From: Bacteroidota bacterium
GTDB taxonomy: Bacteria; Bacteroidota; Bacteroidia; 2-12-FULL-35-15
Direction of reading: 5' to 3'
Length of the DNA: 39,637 bases
NCBI GenBank assembly: GCA_947476185.1
Contig: CANJPX010000029.1
Span: forward strand, 1-39,637
A program made the translations under genes and the position numbers. The notes beneath the pieces were generated by a model, which was not told where the DNA came from, made no database searches, and was given only the letters and a program-made list of their open reading frames with translations. Below, piece by piece: positions 24,802-32,988 of the stretch (position 1 is its first letter; each line of letters starts with the position of its first letter).

Positions 24802-26706
24802 ATGAACACTTTCAAACTATATATTATCGGGATAATAGGAATCCTTCTGCTAAGCAGTTGTTCGGGATATCTATTAAAAAAAGCAAATAAAGAATTTAAT
24901 AATTATCAGTATTCTTCGGCCATTCAAGATTATTCTAAATTGCTTAAAAAAGAAGATAACCACCAGGCGCGGATCAATCTTGCCAATTGCTATCGGTTGA
25001 TCAATGATCCTGAAAAGGCAGAACCTATTTATGAAGTGATCGTGAATTATCCGGAGAGTGATCCTATTAATACTTTTTATTATGCAAAAATGTTGATATC
25101 AAAAGGAGATTATCAGGGTGCTACTAAATGGCTCCGGTATTACCTGAATCAAATACCAAATGATGTTGTCGCTCAAATGCTTCTAGCATCCTGTTTCTCA
25201 GTAAAGTCATTTCAACGCGACACCACACTTTTCACTTTAAAGCAAATTAACTTTCCCGATTTCGAATCAATGTTCGGACAAGTACCTTATAAGAAAGGAG
25301 TGGTATTTACTGCTGATAAAAAAGTAAATTTCAATTCACAAAAAGATAGCTGGACAGGCAAATCCTATTATGATCTGTACTTCGCAGAAAAAGATCAGGA
25401 TGGACATTGGTTGAGTCCGCAATTATTGAAAGGTGAGATCAATGGTCGTTATCATGAAGGTCCAGCAACATTTAACGAAGCCGGTGATGTTGTTTATTTC
25501 ACCCGTAGTAATTATTACAAATATAATTTGCGTAAAAGTTCGAAAAATGAAAATAATTTAAAATTATTCAGCGCAAAACTTGTAAATGATAAATGGGAAC
25601 AATTACAGGAACTCCCTTTTAACAGTGATGAATATTCTGTGGGACATCCATGCTTATCTTCGGATGAAAAAACATTATACTTCATTTCCGATATGCCGGG
25701 AGGAGAAGGTAAAACAGATATCTACAGCTCTACTTTTGATGGCACAACATGGGGCAAACCACAGAATCTGGGAAAGGATATCAATACACCCGGTAGTGAA
25801 ATGTTTCCATATATGGCTAATGATGGAACATTCTATTTTTCATCGGATGCGCATAACAACATGGGAGGATTGGATGTTTTTGCAACCTCTTATGATACAA
25901 AATCGAAAAAATGGTTGCAGGTAGAAAATCTTAATTATCCGCTTAATAGTAATAAAGATGATTTTGCTTTTGTTTTGGATAAAGACAACAAAACAGGATA
26001 CGTTTCATCGAACCGTAATAGCGATGATAAAATTTATGAATTCAAAAAGCATGACCCAACCTTCAATGTAATAGGAACAGTTACAGTTAAAGGAAAGGGT
26101 GTTCCTTTTGAAGATGTTACCATAATTTTAATTGATGAAACAGGCGATGCAAAAAAGGCAAAGAGGACAACCCAAACCGATAAGAACGGAAAGTACAAAA
26201 TGAAATTAAATCCGGAAAGCGACTTTATCGTATACGGAACTAAAGAGAATTATTTTACTCAAAGCGCAGACGTCTCAACAAAAGGAAGAAAATATTCTGA
26301 AGATTATGTGGTAGACTTTACTTTGGATCAAATTGTGATTGATAAACCAATAGTGCTTGAAAATATTTATTATGATCTGGATAAATGGCAGATCCGACCT
26401 GATGCCGCCAAGGAATTAGATAAACTGGTTCACTTGCTGAATAATAATCCAAACATCAATATTGAAATGGGATCACATACTGATTCAAGGGCCGGTGATC
26501 ATTACAATCTTGTTCTTTCGGATAAAAGAGCCAAAGCTGCAGTAGAATATTTGGTATTCAAAGGTATTGATGCAAACAGATTAAAATATAAAGGATATGG
26601 CGAAACGGTTTTAGTGAACCGCTGTTTAAATAATGTAGAATGTACAGAAGATGAACATCAAAAAAACCGGAGAACAGAATTTAAGGTAACCAAGATAAAT
26701 AAATAA
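24802..26706 (+). CDS. OmpA-domain lipoprotein with TPR and PD40 propeller (PorE-like)
   Basis: This 634-residue lipoprotein has a lipobox LSSC with Cys20 as the lipidation site. A TPR-like helical region (about 25-135) is followed by PD40/WD40-like beta-propeller repeats (about 150-410, with SSDEKTLYFISDMPGGEGKTD-type blades). A carboxypeptidase-regulatory-like Ig fold (about 421-510) and a C-terminal OmpA peptidoglycan-binding domain (about 520-634, SHTDSRAG...LSDKRA) complete it. This order is that of the PorE family, which links the T9SS outer-membrane ring to peptidoglycan. The gene lies 20 nt after the PorP/SprF gene in the same operon. It may be a locus-specific copy serving this adhesin rather than the core PorE. 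Confidence 0.9.
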   Translation: MNTFKLYIIGIIGILLLSSCSGYLLKKANKEFNNYQYSSAIQDYSKLLKKEDNHQARINLANCYRLINDPEKAEPIYEVIVNYPESDPINTFYYAKMLISKGDYQGATKWLRYYLNQIPNDVVAQMLLASCFSVKSFQRDTTLFTLKQINFPDFESMFGQVPYKKGVVFTADKKVNFNSQKDSWTGKSYYDLYFAEKDQDGHWLSPQLLKGEINGRYHEGPATFNEAGDVVYFTRSNYYKYNLRKSSKNENNLKLFSAKLVNDKWEQLQELPFNSDEYSVGHPCLSSDEKTLYFISDMPGGEGKTDIYSSTFDGTTWGKPQNLGKDINTPGSEMFPYMANDGTFYFSSDAHNNMGGLDVFATSYDTKSKKWLQVENLNYPLNSNKDDFAFVLDKDNKTGYVSSNRNSDDKIYEFKKHDPTFNVIGTVTVKGKGVPFEDVTIILIDETGDAKKAKRTTQTDKNGKYKMKLNPESDFIVYGTKENYFTQSADVSTKGRKYSEDYVVDFTLDQIVIDKPIVLENIYYDLDKWQIRPDAAKELDKLVHLLNNNPNINIEMGSHTDSRAGDHYNLVLSDKRAKAAVEYLVFKGIDANRLKYKGYGETVLVNRCLNNVECTEDEHQKNRRTEFKVTKINK

Positions 26707-26833
26707 TAATAAGAGATCTGCTATTAGGCAGACTGATAATGAAAATAAGTCTAATGCAAACATTATTTAACCTTCAAATTTTATATAAAATAAAATAAAT
26801 AAACTTATTTCTATTTTATATTAAATATTAATT

Positions 26834-26841
26834 TACATTTG
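26834..26841 (+). promoter_or_regulatory. -7 box of the ilv operon promoter
   Basis: TACATTTG matches TAnnTTTG exactly. The best -33 candidate is TTTC at 26808-26811, with a 22-nt spacer. Transcription would start near 26848, only about 7 nt before the first leader ORF. This fits an attenuation leader, where translation must follow the polymerase closely. Confidence 0.55.
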
Positions 26842-26854
26842 TACCGTTAAAAAA

Positions 26855-26902
26855 ATGAAAACACAGAACTTATATATTATTGTCATTATTCAAACCCCAT
26901 AA
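26855..26902 (+). CDS. First ilv leader peptide (15 aa, Ile/Val-rich)
   Basis: The ORF encodes MKTQNLYIIVIIQTP followed by TAA. Six of 15 residues are branched-chain (Leu6, Ile8, Ile9, Val10, Ile11, Ile12), with five consecutive Ile/Val codons at 26876-26890 (ATT ATT GTC ATT ATT). It lies between a TAnnTTTG promoter box and an intrinsic terminator in front of ilvEDBNCA, the arrangement of enterobacterial ilv leader peptides. Ribosome stalling at these codons when charged Ile or Val tRNA is scarce would leave 26904-26910 free to form the antiterminator. The peptide itself probably has no function. Confidence 0.8.
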   Translation: MKTQNLYIIVIIQTP

Positions 26903-26903
26903 G

Positions 26904-26959
26904 GGAGAGGATATTGCTATGTTTTATAGAAAGCCTTTCCTTACGGAAAGGCTTTTTTT
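26904..26959 (+). terminator. First ilv attenuator (antiterminator arm plus terminator)
   Basis: The terminator stem is 11 bp: AAAGCCTTTCC (26930-26940) with GGAAAGGCTTT (26945-26955), loop TTAC, followed by T to 26959. The alternative partner of its left arm is GGAGAGG at 26904-26910, which pairs with CCTTTCC at 26934-26940 over 7 bp with one G-U. That arm starts 2 nt after the leader stop codon. A ribosome at the stop would cover it and permit termination, while a ribosome held at the Ile/Val codons would not. Confidence 0.82.
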
Positions 26960-26970
26960 ATTTTACCAAA

Positions 26971-27021
26971 ATGAAAAGAAAAATTCAAATATCTGTCATT
27001 ATTATTCATTCGCCAGGATGA
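26971..27021 (+). CDS. Second ilv leader peptide (16 aa, Ile/Val-rich)
   Basis: The ORF encodes MKRKIQISVIIIHSPG followed by TGA. Six of 16 residues are Ile or Val (Ile5, Ile7, Val9, Ile10, Ile11, Ile12), with four consecutive Val/Ile codons at 26995-27006. It begins 11 nt after the T-run of the first terminator, so it is made only when the first gate is passed. It resembles the first leader peptide (MK start, VII core, then a short polar stretch and Pro), and both share the DNA string TGTCATTATT. This suggests descent by tandem duplication. Confidence 0.78.
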   Translation: MKRKIQISVIIIHSPG

Positions 27022-27074
27022 GAAGAACCTCTTTTGCCCACAAAAGCCCTTCTCAGAAATGAGTTGGGCTTTTT
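27019..27074 (+). terminator. Second ilv attenuator (antiterminator arm plus terminator)
   Basis: The terminator pairs AAAAGCCC (27042-27049) with GGGCTTTT (27066-27073). A TT/TT internal loop separates this from an inner stem CTCA (27052-27055) with TGAG (27060-27063) around GAAA, and T residues follow. TGAGAAG at 27019-27025 is perfectly complementary to CTTCTCA at 27049-27055. This arm begins with the stop codon of the second leader itself, so a terminating ribosome must hide it. The ilvE start codon is 30 nt further on. Confidence 0.82.
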
Positions 27075-27103
27075 ATTTTAGCCAATAATCAAAAACAAAA
27101 CAC

Positions 27104-27994
27104 ATGTATTACAACAACAACACAATCGTATTTTATAACGGTAAATGGCTTAAAGCCAATGAACTTATGGTAAGCCCATATTCACAAACCATGCATTATG
27201 GTAGTGGCGTATTTGAAGGAATTCGCTCCTACTCCACACCTGATGGGACAAGAATTTTCAAATCAGAGGAACATTATGAACGTCTTTTATTCTCTGCAAA
27301 AAAAATGCATATGAAAGTAAATTACTCGGTGGAAGAATTTACCCGGCTAACCTATCTGCTTTTAGAAAAAAATAATTTAGAAAATGCATATATACGCCCG
27401 CTGGTTTTTGCCGGAGCGAACATGTCTCTCACACCCACTGATGAAGTAAATGTATTATTATGTGCTTGGGAATGGGGAAAATATTTAGGCAATGGCTCTT
27501 TGGATGTAATGATATCCTCCTACCAACGGCCAAATCCAAAGTCCTGCTATGTTGAAGCAAAAGTGACCGGTCATTATGTAAATTCAATATTGGCAACTAC
27601 CGAAGCGAAACAAAAAGGTTTTGACGAAGCTTTATTATTAGATATGAATGGAAATGTTGCGGAAGGGCCTGGTGCTAATTTCTTTTTTGAAAAAGAGGGT
27701 ACGCTTTTTACTTCTCCACTAGGTAACATTTTGCCCGGCATCACACGTGCCACTATGTTTGAATTGTGTGAAGAATTAGGAATAAGAATAGTGGAAAAAT
27801 ATTTTACAGCTGAAGATGTAAAAGGTGCCGATAGTGCATTTTTTACAGGCACAGCTGCTGAGGTTGCTGAAATAAATTCATTGGACAGAGTACCTTTTAA
27901 ATTAAAATGGGAAGATTCCCTAGGGTCACTTTTACAAAGAAAATATTTAAGAAGAGTTGCTTTTAATGAATTCGGAAATTTCTCATTAGTATAA
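27104..27994 (+). CDS. ilvE: Branched-chain amino acid aminotransferase
   Basis: IlvE catalyses the final transamination of 2-oxo acids to Ile, Val (and Leu) with glutamate, using PLP. The protein has 296 residues and is a class IV aminotransferase. The N-terminal [13 protein letters not shown] motif is present. The PLP lysine is probably Lys153 ([13 protein letters not shown]), followed by [13 protein letters not shown] and the phosphate-binding [16 protein letters not shown]-terminal [16 protein letters not shown] is typical of the family. It is the first structural gene of the operon, right behind the two attenuators, and ends 10 nt before ilvD. Confidence 0.95.
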   Translation: MYYNNNTIVFYNGKWLKANELMVSPYSQTMHYGSGVFEGIRSYSTPDGTRIFKSEEHYERLLFSAKKMHMKVNYSVEEFTRLTYLLLEKNNLENAYIRPLVFAGANMSLTPTDEVNVLLCAWEWGKYLGNGSLDVMISSYQRPNPKSCYVEAKVTGHYVNSILATTEAKQKGFDEALLLDMNGNVAEGPGANFFFEKEGTLFTSPLGNILPGITRATMFELCEELGIRIVEKYFTAEDVKGADSAFFTGTAAEVAEINSLDRVPFKLKWEDSLGSLLQRKYLRRVAFNEFGNFSLV

Positions 27995-28004
27995 AAATCA
28001 AATC

Positions 28005-29678
28005 ATGAACTTAAATCGTTACAGCAAAACAGTTACTCAGGACGAGTCACAACCGGCATCACAAGCAATGCTTTATGGTGTCGGCTTTACGGATGAAGAT
28101 ATGAATAAAGCACAGGTCGGCATCGCATCCACATGGTATGAAGGAAACACTTGCAATATGCATTTGAATTTACTTTCCAAATATGTGAAAGAAGGAGTTC
28201 AAAAAAGCGGACTCGTTGGATTACAATTTAATACAATTGGAATAAGTGACGGTATCACAAATGGTACTGAAGGGATGAGGTATTCACTTGTATCACGTGA
28301 AATAATTGCGGATTCGGTTGAAGCAGTTACTGCTGCACATTACTACGATGGATTGATCACCATAGCAGGTTGCGATAAAAATATGCCCGGCGTAACCATG
28401 GCGATGATACGATTAAACCGTCCATCATTAATGGTGTATGGAGGAACAATCGCATCCGGAAATTATAAAGGAAAGAAACTGAATATCGTTTCTGCGTTTG
28501 AAGCACTCGGCGAAAAATATGCAGGCAAAATAAATGATGAAGATTTTAAAGGCATTATAAAAAATGCTTGTCCCGGTGCGGGAGCATGCGGTGGAATGTA
28601 TACAGCGAATACTATGGCATCCGCCATAGAAGCCTTGGGATTATCCGTTCCATACAGTTCATCCAATCCTGCATTAAGTACTAAGAAAAAAGAAGAGTGT
28701 GAAAATGCCGGCAACTATTTGAGAGTCCTTTTGGAAAAAGATCTGAAACCTTCCGATATCCTGACAAAAAGATCATTTGAAAATGCCCTTACAGTTGTTG
28801 TTGTTTTAGGAGGTTCTACAAATGCAGTTCTTCATTTAATAGCAATGGCTAAAACAGCAAACATCGATTTTACAATGGAGGACATAACGCGCATCAACGA
28901 AAAGACTCCTGTACTTGCCAATCTGAAGCCAAGCGGAAAATATCTTATGGAAGACATTTTTGCATTGGGTGGAATACCTTCATTGATGAAATATCTTTTG
29001 GAAAAAGGATTCTTGCAAGGTGACTGTCTGACGGTAACCGGAAAAACTATAAAAGAAAATTTAGAAAATGTCCCTGCTATGCCTTCTTCACAAGATGTGA
29101 TATTGCCAATAGAAAAACCTTTGAAAGCATCAGGTCACTTAAGAATACTATATGGCAACTTAGCTCCGGAAGGAGCGGTAGCAAAAATAACAGGACAAGA
29201 AGGTGAATTGTTTACCGGTCCGGCAATCGTTTTTGAAAATGAATTTGAATGTATCACAGGAATACGAGAAGGTAAAGTAAAAGCAGGACATGTTGTTGTG
29301 ATAAGGAATGAAGGACCGAAAGGCGGACCTGGAATGCCCGAAATGTTGAAACCTACATCCGCATTGATAGGAGCAGGATTAGGAAGCAGTGTTGCATTTA
29401 TAACAGATGGTCGTTTTTCAGGTGGTACACACGGTTTTGTGGTCGGACATGTCTGTCCCGAAGCATTTGACGGTGGCCCGATCGCATTGGTGAAAGAAGG
29501 TGATATAATTACAATCGATGCAGTTAAAAACTCGATCGATCTGAAACTTTCGGCAAAAGAATTATTTGAAAGAAAAAAACATTGGCAGCAACCGGAATTA
29601 AAAATAAAACAAGGCGTTTTATTTAAATATGCAAAGCTGGTTAGTTCGGCCAGTACAGGTTGTTTAACAGATAAATAA
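28005..29678 (+). CDS. ilvD: Dihydroxy-acid dehydratase
   Basis: IlvD dehydrates 2,3-dihydroxy-3-methylvalerate and 2,3-dihydroxyisovalerate to the 2-oxo acids of Ile and Val. The protein has 557 residues with an intact family pattern: Cys50 (GNTCNMHL), Cys123 (AGCDKNMPG) and Cys195 ([16 protein letters not shown]) are the expected iron-sulfur ligands. The C-terminal [23 protein letters not shown] is conserved. Whether the cluster is [2Fe-2S] or [4Fe-4S] is not decided by sequence alone. It is separated by a single base from ilvB, so the two are probably translationally coupled. Confidence 0.97.
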   Translation: MNLNRYSKTVTQDESQPASQAMLYGVGFTDEDMNKAQVGIASTWYEGNTCNMHLNLLSKYVKEGVQKSGLVGLQFNTIGISDGITNGTEGMRYSLVSREIIADSVEAVTAAHYYDGLITIAGCDKNMPGVTMAMIRLNRPSLMVYGGTIASGNYKGKKLNIVSAFEALGEKYAGKINDEDFKGIIKNACPGAGACGGMYTANTMASAIEALGLSVPYSSSNPALSTKKKEECENAGNYLRVLLEKDLKPSDILTKRSFENALTVVVVLGGSTNAVLHLIAMAKTANIDFTMEDITRINEKTPVLANLKPSGKYLMEDIFALGGIPSLMKYLLEKGFLQGDCLTVTGKTIKENLENVPAMPSSQDVILPIEKPLKASGHLRILYGNLAPEGAVAKITGQEGELFTGPAIVFENEFECITGIREGKVKAGHVVVIRNEGPKGGPGMPEMLKPTSALIGAGLGSSVAFITDGRFSGGTHGFVVGHVCPEAFDGGPIALVKEGDIITIDAVKNSIDLKLSAKELFERKKHWQQPELKIKQGVLFKYAKLVSSASTGCLTDK

Positions 29679-29679
29679 A

Positions 29680-31386
29680 ATGATACACAATAAATATAAT
29701 AAAGAAGTTACAGGTGCGGAAGCACTAATACTAGCACTTTTAGATGAAGGTGTAAAAGATGTTTTTGGTTATCCCGGTGGGGCAATAATGCCCGTGTATG
29801 ATGCCTTATATGATTATACAGATAAATTGAACCATTATCTCGTTCGTCATGAACAAGGTGCTACACATGCTGCACAGGGTTATTCCAGAGTTTCCGGAAA
29901 ACCGGGAGTCGTGTTTGCAACATCCGGACCGGGTGCTACAAACCTCATAACAGGAATTGCGGATGCTCAAATAGATTCAACTCCATTGGTTTGTATAACC
30001 GGACAAGTTTCCTCGCAATTTTTAGGAACAGATGCATTTCAAGAAACAGATGTAGTTGGAATATCAATGCCGGTAACAAAATGGAATATACAGGTAACGA
30101 ATGCATCTGAAATAGCTCCGGCAATTGCAAAAGCATTTTATATTGCAACTACTGGCCGTCCTGGCCCTGTACTTGTTGATATAACCAAGGATGCTCAATT
30201 CGGAAAAACGGTTTATAATTATGAGAAATGCCACAGCATAAGAAGTTATTTTCCTTATCCGAAAATAAATACCGAAAGTGTTAAACAAGCTGCAGCACTT
30301 ATCAATGATGCAAAAAGACCATTCATACTTTGCGGACACGGAGTGTTGCTTTCAAATGCGCAAAATCAATTACTCGCTCTTGCCGAAAAAGGAAACATAC
30401 CGGTTGCTTCTACTCTACTTGGATTATCAGCATTTCCGGCTCAACACGAATTGTATGTTGGCTATTTAGGAATGCATGGTAACTATGGGCCAAACCTTCT
30501 GACAAATGAATGCGATGTTCTGATCGCTATAGGAATGCGCTTTGATGACAGAGTTACAGGGAATGTGAACAAATATGCGAAGCAGGCAAAAGTGATACAT
30601 TTTGAGATCGACCCATCTGAAATCAATAAGATCATTCCTGCCGAAGTTCCTGTTTTAGGGGATGCGAAAGAAGCATTAGAATTATTATTGCCATTGATAA
30701 AAACAAAAAACAGAAAAGAATGGCTGGATAGATTTGTGGAATGCCACGAGATAGAATTAGAAAAAGTCATCAACAATGCGATAGAACCAACAACAGAAAA
30801 GATCAGAATGTCGGAGGTAATTGATAAATTTTATAAACAAAGTAAAGGAAAAGCGATCGTTGTTACGGATGTTGGCCAACATCAAATGATAACCACACGT
30901 TATTATAAATTCAATGATACAAATACGAATGTCACTTCGGGCGGACTAGGTACTATGGGATTCGGACTACCTGCTTCAATAGGAGCAAAAATAGCTAAAC
31001 CTGAAAAACAAGTGGTGGCAGTTATTGGTGATGGTGGTTTTCAAATGACCATTCAGGAATTGGGTACGATCATGCAAAGTAATATCGCAGTGAAAATTAT
31101 AGTGCTGAATAATAATTTTTTAGGAATGGTTCGTCAGTGGCAACAGTTATTTTTTGACAGAAGATATTCTTTTACTGAAATGAAAAACCCTGATTTCATA
31201 GCCATCGCAAAAGGTTATGGGATAAAAGGAAAGAAAGTATCGGAAAGAGAAGATCTTAATGAGTCAATTAAAGAAATGCTGGATTCAAACGAAGCATATA
31301 TCCTTGAAGTAGTTGTTGAAAATGAGGAAAATGTTTTTCCAATGATCACAACAGGTGCAGGAGTATCAGAAATAATATTAGAATAA
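29680..31386 (+). CDS. ilvB: Acetolactate synthase, large catalytic subunit
   Basis: The enzyme joins pyruvate with pyruvate or 2-oxobutyrate to give acetolactate or acetohydroxybutyrate, using thiamine diphosphate, Mg2+ and FAD. The protein has 568 residues in three domains. The TPP-activating Glu58 is in RHEQGATHAAQGYSR, a central FAD-binding region follows, and the C-terminal TPP motif is GDGGFQMTIQELGTI...NNNFLGMVRQWQ. Pairing with the small-subunit gene 5 nt downstream separates it from catabolic AlsS. It is the committed and normally feedback-inhibited step of the pathway. Confidence 0.97.
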   Translation: MIHNKYNKEVTGAEALILALLDEGVKDVFGYPGGAIMPVYDALYDYTDKLNHYLVRHEQGATHAAQGYSRVSGKPGVVFATSGPGATNLITGIADAQIDSTPLVCITGQVSSQFLGTDAFQETDVVGISMPVTKWNIQVTNASEIAPAIAKAFYIATTGRPGPVLVDITKDAQFGKTVYNYEKCHSIRSYFPYPKINTESVKQAAALINDAKRPFILCGHGVLLSNAQNQLLALAEKGNIPVASTLLGLSAFPAQHELYVGYLGMHGNYGPNLLTNECDVLIAIGMRFDDRVTGNVNKYAKQAKVIHFEIDPSEINKIIPAEVPVLGDAKEALELLLPLIKTKNRKEWLDRFVECHEIELEKVINNAIEPTTEKIRMSEVIDKFYKQSKGKAIVVTDVGQHQMITTRYYKFNDTNTNVTSGGLGTMGFGLPASIGAKIAKPEKQVVAVIGDGGFQMTIQELGTIMQSNIAVKIIVLNNNFLGMVRQWQQLFFDRRYSFTEMKNPDFIAIAKGYGIKGKKVSEREDLNESIKEMLDSNEAYILEVVVENEENVFPMITTGAGVSEIILE

Positions 31387-31391
31387 ATAAA

Positions 31392-31949
31392 ATGAGAACA
31401 ACCTACACGATATCAATTTTCACAGAAGACAGAATTGGTTTGTTAAACAGGATCACGATCATCTTCACACGCAGACATATCAATATCCTTAGCATCACGG
31501 CAAGTGAAAGCGAGGTCAAAGGAATATACAGATATACAATAGTTGTTTCAGTATCAGAAGAGACCATTACAAAACTGATCACACAAATTGATAAACAGGT
31601 CGAAGTTCTAAAAGCTTTCTATCATGAGAATTCTGAAATAATATTCAGAGAAATTGCTTTGTACAAGATCTCTGCGGAAGCGTTAAACCAAAATGATCTG
31701 TTTTCAAAGATTATACATGAAAATAATGCAAGGATAGTCAGTATTTCTTCCGATTACATCGTGGTTGAAAAAACAGGTGATGAAATGGAAATTTTAAACT
31801 TATTCAACAGCCTCGAAATATTCGGAATGCTCGAATATGCCAGAAGCGGTAAGGTAGCTGTCACTAAGCCAATGAAAACATTAACAACCTATTTAAAAGA
31901 ATTAGAAAATAACAGTAAAATAACAATCAAACACTTTAATAATAATTAA
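31392..31949 (+). CDS. ilvN: Acetolactate synthase, small regulatory subunit
   Basis: This is the regulatory partner of IlvB and gives valine feedback inhibition in studied systems. The protein has 185 residues with an N-terminal ACT domain (about 1-75, YTISIFTEDRIGLLNRITIIFTRRHINI). A second ACT-like region follows (about 80-165, with ARIVSISSDYIVVEKTG). It is slightly longer than enteric IlvH. It ends 1 nt before ilvC starts. The usual Gly-Leu/Ile-Leu effector loop of the first ACT domain (RIGLLNR) is present, so valine binding is plausible. Confidence 0.94.
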   Translation: MRTTYTISIFTEDRIGLLNRITIIFTRRHINILSITASESEVKGIYRYTIVVSVSEETITKLITQIDKQVEVLKAFYHENSEIIFREIALYKISAEALNQNDLFSKIIHENNARIVSISSDYIVVEKTGDEMEILNLFNSLEIFGMLEYARSGKVAVTKPMKTLTTYLKELENNSKITIKHFNNN

Positions 31950-31950
31950 C

Positions 31951-32988
31951 ATGGCACAAATAAATTTTGGAGGCGTTTTAGAGAACGTTGTAACACGAGA
32001 AGAATTTACTCTGGAAAAAGCCAGAGAAGTATTAAAAAATGAAACCGTAGCCGTTATCGGATACGGAGTGCAAGGTCCCGGACAATCATTAAATTTAAAA
32101 GATAATGGCATCAATGTAATTGTTGGTCAACGCAAAGGTGGCAAAAGCTGGGACAAGGCTTTGGCAGATGGTTGGGTGGAAGGTGACAATTTATTTGAAA
32201 TTGAAGAAGCTTGTAAACGTGCCACCATAATACAATACCTGTTATCCGATGCTGGACAAATAGCATCTTGGCCAGTGATAAAACCATTTTTGACAAAAGG
32301 AAAAGCCCTTTATTTCTCGCATGGTTTCGGAATAACATTTCACGAAAAAACAGGGATCGTTCCGCCGGCTGATGTGGATGTTATTCTTGTTGCTCCAAAA
32401 GGCTCCGGTACTTCTTTGAGAAGACTTTTTGTTAATGGCAAAGGATTGAATTCAAGTTATGCGGTCTTTCAAGATGCAACAGGCAATGCAAACAACAGAG
32501 TATTGGCTTTAGGGATAGGTGTTGGCTCCGGATATTTATTTGAAACGAATTTTAAAAAAGAGGTTTACTCAGATCTTACCGGTGAGCGGGGAGTATTGAT
32601 GGGTGCCTTGGCAGGATTATTCGAAGCACAATTTAATATTTTAAGAGAAAAAGGACATTCTCCTTCTGAAGCATTTAATGAAACGGTGGAAGAATTGACT
32701 CAAAGTTTAATGCCATTGGTTGCTGAAAATGGTATGGATTGGATGTTTGCAAATACCTCCGTGACAGCCCAACGAGGAGCATTGGATTGGAAAGGGAAAT
32801 TCAGGGACGCTACAGCTCCTGTATTCAGGGAACTATATGAATCTGTTGCCTCAGGAAAAGAAGCGGCAAGGGTGATCGCTGAAGGCAGTAAACCTGAATA
32901 CAGAGAAAACCTTGAAAAAGAATTAAAAGAAATAAGAGAATCAGAATTGTGGCAAGCAGGAGCTGCTGTCAGAAAATTAAGACCATGA
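31951..32988 (+). CDS. ilvC: Ketol-acid reductoisomerase (NADP+)
   Basis: KARI isomerises and reduces acetolactate and acetohydroxybutyrate. The protein has 345 residues with a Rossmann motif GYGVQGPGQSLNL. The beta2-alphaB loop GQRKGGKSW holds Arg/Ser-type residues expected for NADPH, then come HGFGITF and LVAPKGSGTSLRRLF. The metal-binding region has DLTGERGVLMGALAGLFEAQ and NETVEELTQSLMPL. It is the version common in Bacteroidota, with HGFGI where enteric enzymes have HGHNI-like residues. Its stop codon overlaps the start of ilvA in an ATGA arrangement. Confidence 0.96.
   Translation: MAQINFGGVLENVVTREEFTLEKAREVLKNETVAVIGYGVQGPGQSLNLKDNGINVIVGQRKGGKSWDKALADGWVEGDNLFEIEEACKRATIIQYLLSDAGQIASWPVIKPFLTKGKALYFSHGFGITFHEKTGIVPPADVDVILVAPKGSGTSLRRLFVNGKGLNSSYAVFQDATGNANNRVLALGIGVGSGYLFETNFKKEVYSDLTGERGVLMGALAGLFEAQFNILREKGHSPSEAFNETVEELTQSLMPLVAENGMDWMFANTSVTAQRGALDWKGKFRDATAPVFRELYESVASGKEAARVIAEGSKPEYRENLEKELKEIRESELWQAGAAVRKLRP

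Noticed and set aside
26717-26732. Terminator for the adhesin operon (TCTGC/GCAGA hairpin)
   Set aside because: There are only 5 bp and no T-run follows, so it is too weak to call.
26880-27062. 60-residue ORF across the ilv leader
   Set aside because: It lies in a different frame from both leader peptides and runs through both terminator stems. The two short Ile/Val-rich ORFs explain the region better.
32949-32984. Upstream start for ilvA inside ilvC
   Set aside because: The ATG at 32985 makes a standard ATGA overlap and gives the expected IlvA N-terminus.
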